NCBI RefSeq assembly: GCF_016859285.1
Contig: NC_053407.1
Span: 6,006,857 to 6,070,856 of the forward strand
Direction: 5' to 3'
Length of the DNA stretch: 64,000 nt
From: Xiphias gladius
Taxonomy: Eukaryota; Chordata; Actinopteri; Istiophoriformes; Xiphiidae
Below the pieces are notes generated by a model that was not told the origin of the DNA, did not search any database, and saw only the letters and a program-made list of their open reading frames with translations. The position numbers were made by a program, and so were the translations under genes. This document shows positions 57,279-64,000 of the stretch, one piece after another; positions within the stretch are counted from its first letter, which is position 1, and every line of letters starts with the position of its first letter.

Positions 57279-60200
57279 GTATTCTCCACAAGCACACCTA
57301 AATACACACAAATACACAAACACACAAATTCACAGGGTTACTGTTAGTGCAAGTGCTTTAGTTGCCCCCTCCGAGGATCATGACCGTTGTTAACGGCCCC
57401 TTCCATCACCACTAGTATCACAACTTTCAATAGTTAAAAAGTAAATAGCCTATAGGATTTACTCATCAGTACTATGATAAGATAAAATGAACATCTTGAA
57501 TTGTTGAATTACAGACAGAAGAAGAATTAAAACTACTTACCAGCATAAGTTTATTGTGATGATATAAATTAATCAAGTTATTATTCTACAAATTTCTGTT
57601 GTCCAAATTAATAATTTCATACAATCTGTAATTAAAAGATAACCAAATTATTTATTGATTACATTATCGATTTGCTTTTGAATTATGGCATACTGTATAT
57701 CAAAATAAGAAAATAATAATACCACAACTAGATATATTTTACTCATTTTGGTCTAGTTTGAATTTTGCTTAACATGCAATACTTTAGAATACACACGTGT
57801 ATGGGACAGGTAAGTATTAGCACTGAAAAAGGATATGTTTGACATAAAATTCTTTTAAAAGCAACAAAAAGGTTACAATTTTGATCATCAAAACCATTGG
57901 ATTTCAGATCACCTAGGCCATTAAATTGTGAAAAAAAATCACTTTAGAGGTAAATTTAGTGACAAGGAATCAAAATATCCACCGTGACGGTAATTCATTC
58001 TTGTCTAAAGCTGAATTTACAAATGGTAGAAATAAAAATAATCAAATCTTTGGATGTTACATTACATTTCGGAAATGAATCTTTTTTCCCAAGTGCCAAA
58101 AATTGTTTGCTTTCCTGGGCACGTGAAATGTTCAGTTTAGAATACAATAAGATCCTAATCAAAAAAGTTAAGGTCTGAAAGACACACCCTTAAGAGGTAG
58201 TGCTCCTTGCAAATTGTTTGTTGTTTGTTAATGCAGATGCCATAAAAGTAACAATTGCCTTTAAATACATACAACTGAAAAAAAACATGCAGTTGTTTAC
58301 AAAACTCCCATTCACATACAGTAGTACACACTCATATTTATATTCAGTACTTAATGCAGGTAGTATACCATTTGTACAGTTTGTGCCACGTGACTTGAAA
58401 CAGGAAGTGGTCAATTTGACTCAAGCAATTCTATTCCTTTTTGCAAAGTATCTTCCCTGCTGATTTGTACCCGTAAACCACACTTTCTGATGGGGACTCC
58501 TTAAATTAGATTATTTGATTTTGTTGATTACAGAAAGATTTTCTCTGCTAATTTTTTTGGTTCTTGTTTGTTCCTGTGAAGATAATTGCCATGAAAACAC
58601 TGATCTCATATGCAAATACAATTTCTCTCAAGTCAATATGAAAGATAACAGTCCTCTTATTAAAATAATCCTGAAATCAAAGACAAATTAGATTTAACTG
58701 AGGAGATTTTGTGTAATCTAGGAGGCTATGATGGCATAGCCCCATAAACCTTTTATCTCTTTGAACCCCAGTTATTCCAAATTTGTGTTGCACCACTTCT
58801 GGGACAATATCTGGTCGATTTCTGGCATTGAAATCCCATTCTGGCCAAAGTTGATCTCAGTGCAGCCTGTTGTCTTTGCTCTATGTGAGCAGTGAATCTG
58901 CGTAGGCAGAGTAGCTGGTGTTTAGCTTCCTGGAGTTGGGCCGAACCCTCATTAAGGTCACAGGATGTTGTGAAGTGTAGCCAGAATCAAGAGGACAGCA
59001 CAGAGAAACCAGACAATGACTCTTAAGTAGAACACAGCTCCTTTAGTTTGGAAATCTACTCATTATCCGCTAGAAGTCTGAATCACACAAAGACTGTAAC
59101 ACAACAAGCAAGAACTCACTATGAATGATCAGCCTATTGGAGTTTTACTGAAGAAGGTATGTTAACATGTCTAATCCAGACAGGGAGTGAGCTCAGGGAA
59201 TCAAACTTTGCCCTCTAGAGGAAGGCTGTCTTAACCAAGACTTTGGGGTTCACAGGGTTCATGCCACAGAAATTAGACTACTATGGTTTGCGGTGCTACA
59301 TATCAAAGGTGGCATAATACCTTCTGCTTCCCCTCCAATGATAAAAAAAAAAAACCCTCTACCTGGTAACTGTAGGCTTATATCCCTCCTGCTGCCTGTC
59401 TGTGTTTGCTGCCAAACGCTGCTGTGCTCCTATGGCTGCTTCTCTTCCTGTCTGCGGCAAAGCTTTCACCTGCTCAACTCCTCAGAGAGAGACACAGAGG
59501 CAAATAGAAAACAGGGTTCCATTAGATAAGCATTCGATCATAGTAAATCTGTGCTCTGATGGTAGAAAAAAATTAGAATGGGAACCGACTGAAAGGGAAG
59601 TCAACAAGTATGTGTGCTGAATGTGAATGAGTCAGTGTGGGACACCAAGACCAAGTCTTGCAGATTGAATGTAATCACAAAGTAAACAGTGTTATGGATT
59701 AGTATAAAGAAGCTGACAGTAGGTGGTATTTTATCAGATTTTTACTCAGTTGTGATGTAATTTGTAGTTTAAAGAGAGATGCCTTTAAAAAATGTCTCGA
59801 GAGAAAAAAATGTGAAAGTCACTGAGTTTACAGTGAAGTTAAGTTGGAGGGGTGATTATGGAGAGCAGCTGACCACAGCAGTAAACTGTTTTCTCCTCTG
59901 TGTGGAGCACTGAGCTCACTCATGACCTCCTACCCTCTGACCTCACACCTGACATTGACCCTAGTCTAGCTGAAATTTAGCTTTGAAATGTAGCTGTTTT
60001 CTTGACAGTCTCAGTTTAACTCAAATTGCAACACCAAACCTATAGTTTTGATGGTATCTATAGGAGCTTAAAGCATTTGAAACAATCTACAAACTTGTCT
60101 AAATTTAAAAGAATAAAGAAAATAGAAACTTAAAAGTACTGTAGTGCTAAATACAATTTAGAGGTTGCATTTTTTCAATATGTAATGATTTTGTGATTTG

Positions 60201-63200
60201 ATTTATTTATATGTGATATATACAGAAAGACCCAATACAATCAAGTGTTTTTTTTTTTTGTTTGTTTTTTTTCTGTTTTACTGAAAACAACTGGCGTTAT
60301 GATGTTAACTGTTAAGTGTTAGGGGATAAGTCCCCTAACACTTAACATTACTCTGCACATTTCTAGTTTAAAATTTTAATGAAATACTTCATGTTCATTC
60401 AGAGGGGTCAGTTTTCTCTGTCGTTCAATTCCTGGCAGTGCTAAAAGGTCTTAAAGTCTTAAATTTGCCTTCATGAAAACTGCTGATATTTGTTAAAATA
60501 CAAGCCCAGCTTTTACCTTGCTGATGCTGCTGCTGTATAAAATGTGAAGGTATCCTCTTTATACCGGGTCTATATCACTAAATCAGAGCCAAACTAGAAC
60601 CATTTTTAGGGGGTTATTTCTCCAACATGCTAGGGCTAAGAGATGTTATACCTGCAGCCACTGGAGCTTAAAATTTCTGAATGAAAGGCAGTCCAAATCC
60701 AAATTCAGTCCTTCAACACACATGCATAGTGGGTGAAATGACAGACTGCCTGCTTGTTGTGGAGATCAGTGGTCACAGGTCTCAGATCAGCTGACTGGGG
60801 GTCAAAGAGGACCTCAATGCTGAATGGAATTGTTCCGAGCAGAAAGAGATGTAGCGGAGGGAGGAAAGTGTCTGTGAGGTTGGAGTAAGAGAAGGTGGGG
60901 AGGAACAAGAGGAAGAGGCAGAGCGACTGAGAAGGAAAGAAAGACGTGTGGTACTTCATGGGAAACTAGTTTTGTACTGGCGGTTTAGCAGCAAGGGGCC
61001 ACAGTACAAATAACATAAAATGCTTTAGCTATGTCAATTGTAACATATGTATGGAGCATTCTCACGTCAAAATAACAATGAAATAAAAAATGCCTGAATT
61101 GACACACACACATAGATTTACATGCAATTTTTGATAGAGGCAGGCTGGTGCAGTAGTTTCTGTAAAACTGAGTGTGTCAGGACACTTCAGCATGTCCTCT
61201 TTTTTCAGAGTTGTATACAGATAAGTTATTTGTAGCTGGTTGATTGGAGTTTGGGTCAGCTTAAAAAAAAAAAAAAATTCCCTGCCAGTGCTGACCTTTT
61301 AAAGAGAAACGAGTTACCATGATGCTAGACAAAAAGACCTGTTAAAGCCAGTGGATGGGCGTGTGGATGTAATGACATAAGCGTAAGCAAGTTTTAAGTA
61401 GTTACACATTCTGTGTAAAACATGCTCTTAGCGAGGGTTCATCTTAGGTATTGGAATCAAATGGAGAGCGGGGTTAGAGCTTGACTTGGTTTAAAGTATT
61501 GCCTTATACATCTTAACATTAATGCTACATATAGTAAAACTTTAACATCATTAAAGAAACTGTCGTATATGAATGTCCACATAGCGTTTAATCCTAATAA
61601 ATAACACGACTGAATAATTGAATAGCAAGAAAGGGTTTGTATTGATGAGGTTTAGATACAATTTGACTAATAAAGAGTCAGCCTCACTGGCCAATATACA
61701 GCATATCAGTGACTATAGAGTTTACCCTCTGTGCTTTTCTTATTCTGACAACATAAATTCTGAGTTTTGGCCACTTTCACAATAAAGAAACTGGACTTTG
61801 TTGATTTTCAAAAATTGAATACTTCATTTTCTTTAAATAGTAGTCTGAAATCTGCACCACTGTCAGTCCCAAATCTGCACAGGGATCAGTGGCCTGTATG
61901 TCTAAAAAACACAAAGTTGCTGATAATGTTCCCATGATGAATTGTTAGTAACTATCAATAATGTTTTGTCTATCCTCCCTGATGTCCAGTGGATCAGTTG
62001 GATCCCATTGATCTCAAATAAATAACATGCATGAGCTCTAACTGGTCTTCTTCCTCATCCTTTGGCAGAAGGAGGAGCTGCTTCTGGCTTTCATTCTTGA
62101 ACTGATCTTAATCCACATAAATTGACTGCAAACAGCCTGTCTAATAACTGTTTAGGTATGTAGCTGGAACATGAAGAGTAATTCTACACATTTGTAATTC
62201 TGGGCCTTTCCTAAGTGCCATTTCAAAAGTCAGCCCCCTGACTTGGTACTGAGTCTGATGCCGTTGGTAAATCTTTAACATCAGTCTTTTTTTCATCATA
62301 GTGCTTCTAATAACTGTTTATCTGAGACACCTGAGATTATGTAGATTTAGAAAAAGACTGGGTACATGGCTGAGATTACATCAACAAACTCACCTAGCAG
62401 GCTGTCTCCACTGACACCTCACTTGGTGCTGCGGTCCTCTCTGGCTGGTGTTTGCTAGTTGGAGTGGTTATTGAGTGATTTATAGAGTATACAGTTATTG
62501 TTAACAAGCATTGAATTTCTAAAATAAATAATCATTTGGAGAGGTGCATTCCAGACTGGAAAAGTTGGGGAATTTGATCAACGGGTCGTGTTTCAGGAAC
62601 AAAACTTTTTAACAAATTGTTTTGCTCATTTATTGAATTAGGTAATGGGTTTCAGTCTAATTGAAATTGGATTATTTGAATTAAGGTCATTAATACAAAA
62701 GGAATCCTTGTGTGAATAATGGAAACTTGAGCACATGAGTCTCACTGCTTAGTGTCTCATTTTGTATGATCATGTAGAGATGCACACTAGTTTCAATCTA
62801 GTTTATATGGTGATGTGTAAAGACAAACCAAACTGACACCACACACTCTCTGCTCATCCTGAGCAATATTAAACTAGTACATCTCTGCCACACTACCTGT
62901 GCTCTCAGCTAGTGTTTTACATACCGAATTCATCCTGTGTGTGTGTGTGTTCATGGAGCTTTGTGGCGCATAATGTCAGAGTCTAATGGTGTCTCAGATT
63001 AGAGGCGAGTGTAATCTGATTAGCTCAAATAAACCCCTGCTTTCTCAGTCTGACACCTGTTCAACCTGTTTGGAAGTGAAACACTCATGGAGACTGATCT
63101 CTTTCTAGCAAATACCTTCCAAAACTCACCTCTGATTTACTTTAGTTTCATCTTGTCATACTCCATCTATGATGCGGGGATTTCCCTATCAGCTTCTTAT

Positions 63201-63719
63201 TCTTTATCTCTCTAACATAGTTTATTTAATACAAAATGTGATACACATTAGATTTGCACACCAGTATTTTCCAACCTCATGTAAATGTCCATCTTGAAGT
63301 GGGTTTCCACTGCTGGTTCACATACCAGCGACAGCTTTCTCTGTGGTGTTTATGAATAAAAGGTTTGTGTTTGTGCAGTGGTAGGGTTCCAACTGAATCA
63401 GGCATTGTAAATATACTACTTAGTGAAAAGAATTTTTTTCCCCCTTTTGTTTCAAAAAACATAGAACGCCATTCACTCAAGTCTTAAGAGTAGGTCTAAT
63501 CCATGTAATGCCTTTGCCTTTACTTGATCCACTGTCTCTTTAAATTGAATTTAAACTCAGTCACTGCCAATTATGCACCTGAATTGCCTTAAATTTGCTG
63601 TGTGGACTGAGCTTAATCCATATAAAGCATGTTAATAATATTTGGACTAAGGAAATGACCAATTGTCATTGTGTAATTACAAAAATAAAAACATGAGAGG
63701 AAATTTTTAAGTTTTTAGA
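57279..63719 (+). other. slc7a5: slc7a5 intron 2 (continues off the window)
   Basis: No further slc7a5 exon was found: the next expected block (human GDVSNLDPNF...) is absent. Contains two E-boxes (58120, 58387), a perfect hairpin (60310-60347), homopolymer runs (60250-60270, 61263-61277) and a small TG tract (62938-62950). Open frames here have no domains. Confidence 0.8.
60310..60347. repeat. Perfect 17-bp-arm hairpin
   Basis: Arms TGTTAAGTGTTAGGGGA and TCCCCTAACACTTAACA are exact complements around the loop TAAG. Confidence 0.9.
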
Positions 63720-64000
63720 CATTGTTTAAAGGAATAATTCAATGTTTTAGGAAATACACATTCATTTTCTTTCAGAGAGTTAGATTAGTGGATTGATACT
63801 GATCCATGTGATAATTATGAAGCTACAGCCAGGAGGAGATTAGCCTAGTTTAGCAGAAAGACTGGAAGCAGGGGAAACCAGCTAGCCTTTCTCTTTCCAA
63901 AGTTCAGGAATTTAGTGCCTAAATCCTTCTAGTCCCTATTATTAAACCAGACCTAATTTAAACTCAGTAACTAGAGGTAGGCACTCAGGTTGTCTTCATT
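63720..64000 (+). repeat. Dispersed percomorph repeat, runs to the window edge
   Basis: Blocks AGAGAGTTAGATTAGTGGAT, ATGAAGCTACAGCCAGGAGG, TTAGCCTAGTTTAGC, AAAGACTGGAAGCAGGGG and AAACCAGCTAGCCTTTCTCT occur in the order of a repeat I recall from introns and 3' UTRs of many percomorph genes. Confidence 0.75.

Overview
This is a piece of a vertebrate nuclear genome, almost certainly a ray-finned (teleost, probably percomorph) fish. Genes have many short exons with GT-AG introns. Long (CA)n/(GT)n tracts are common. At least five degenerate Tc1-like transposons and several dispersed repeats of a kind I know from percomorph DNA fill the introns and spacers. No bacterial features, CRISPR arrays, tRNAs or rRNAs were seen.

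Four protein-coding genes are supported by reconstructed, in-frame exon chains. (1) lcat, minus strand, 1-7492, is incomplete because its 3' half lies off the left edge; it encodes secreted lecithin-cholesterol acyltransferase. (2) uba2, plus strand, 11381-24163, is complete in 17 coding exons (649 aa) and encodes the catalytic subunit of the SUMO E1 enzyme. (3) ca5a, plus strand, 27645-38914, is complete in 7 coding exons (315 aa) and encodes a mitochondrial carbonic anhydrase. (4) slc7a5 (LAT1), plus strand, starts at 54289; its first two coding exons are present and the rest lies off the right edge.

Layout: lcat and uba2 are head to head, about 3 kb apart if a predicted lcat 5' exon at 8158 is real. 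That spacer holds a (CA)n tract, a short interstitial telomere-like tract and an X-box/CRE-like cluster. Between uba2 and ca5a lie the uba2 3' UTR and a non-autonomous hAT element with a perfect 8-bp target duplication. The ca5a promoter region has an inverted CCAAT box in the loop of a near-perfect hairpin. Between ca5a and slc7a5 there are about 15 kb of mostly repeats (43-53.3 kb), plus two unassigned GC-richer segments ending in AATAAA. The last 6.7 kb is slc7a5 intron 2.

The genes do not form an operon or pathway; they are ordinary vertebrate neighbours. The ca5a-slc7a5 adjacency and orientation agree with human 16q24, and lcat and uba2 map in human to 16q22 and 19q13, so the block looks like ancestral vertebrate synteny. 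I found no convincing new multi-gene system. The observations most worth checking are two exact ATF4-type elements (slc7a5 intron 1 and upstream of ca5a), the ca5a promoter hairpin, the orphan promoter-like cluster near 8.6 kb and the unassigned exon-like segment near 42.2 kb.
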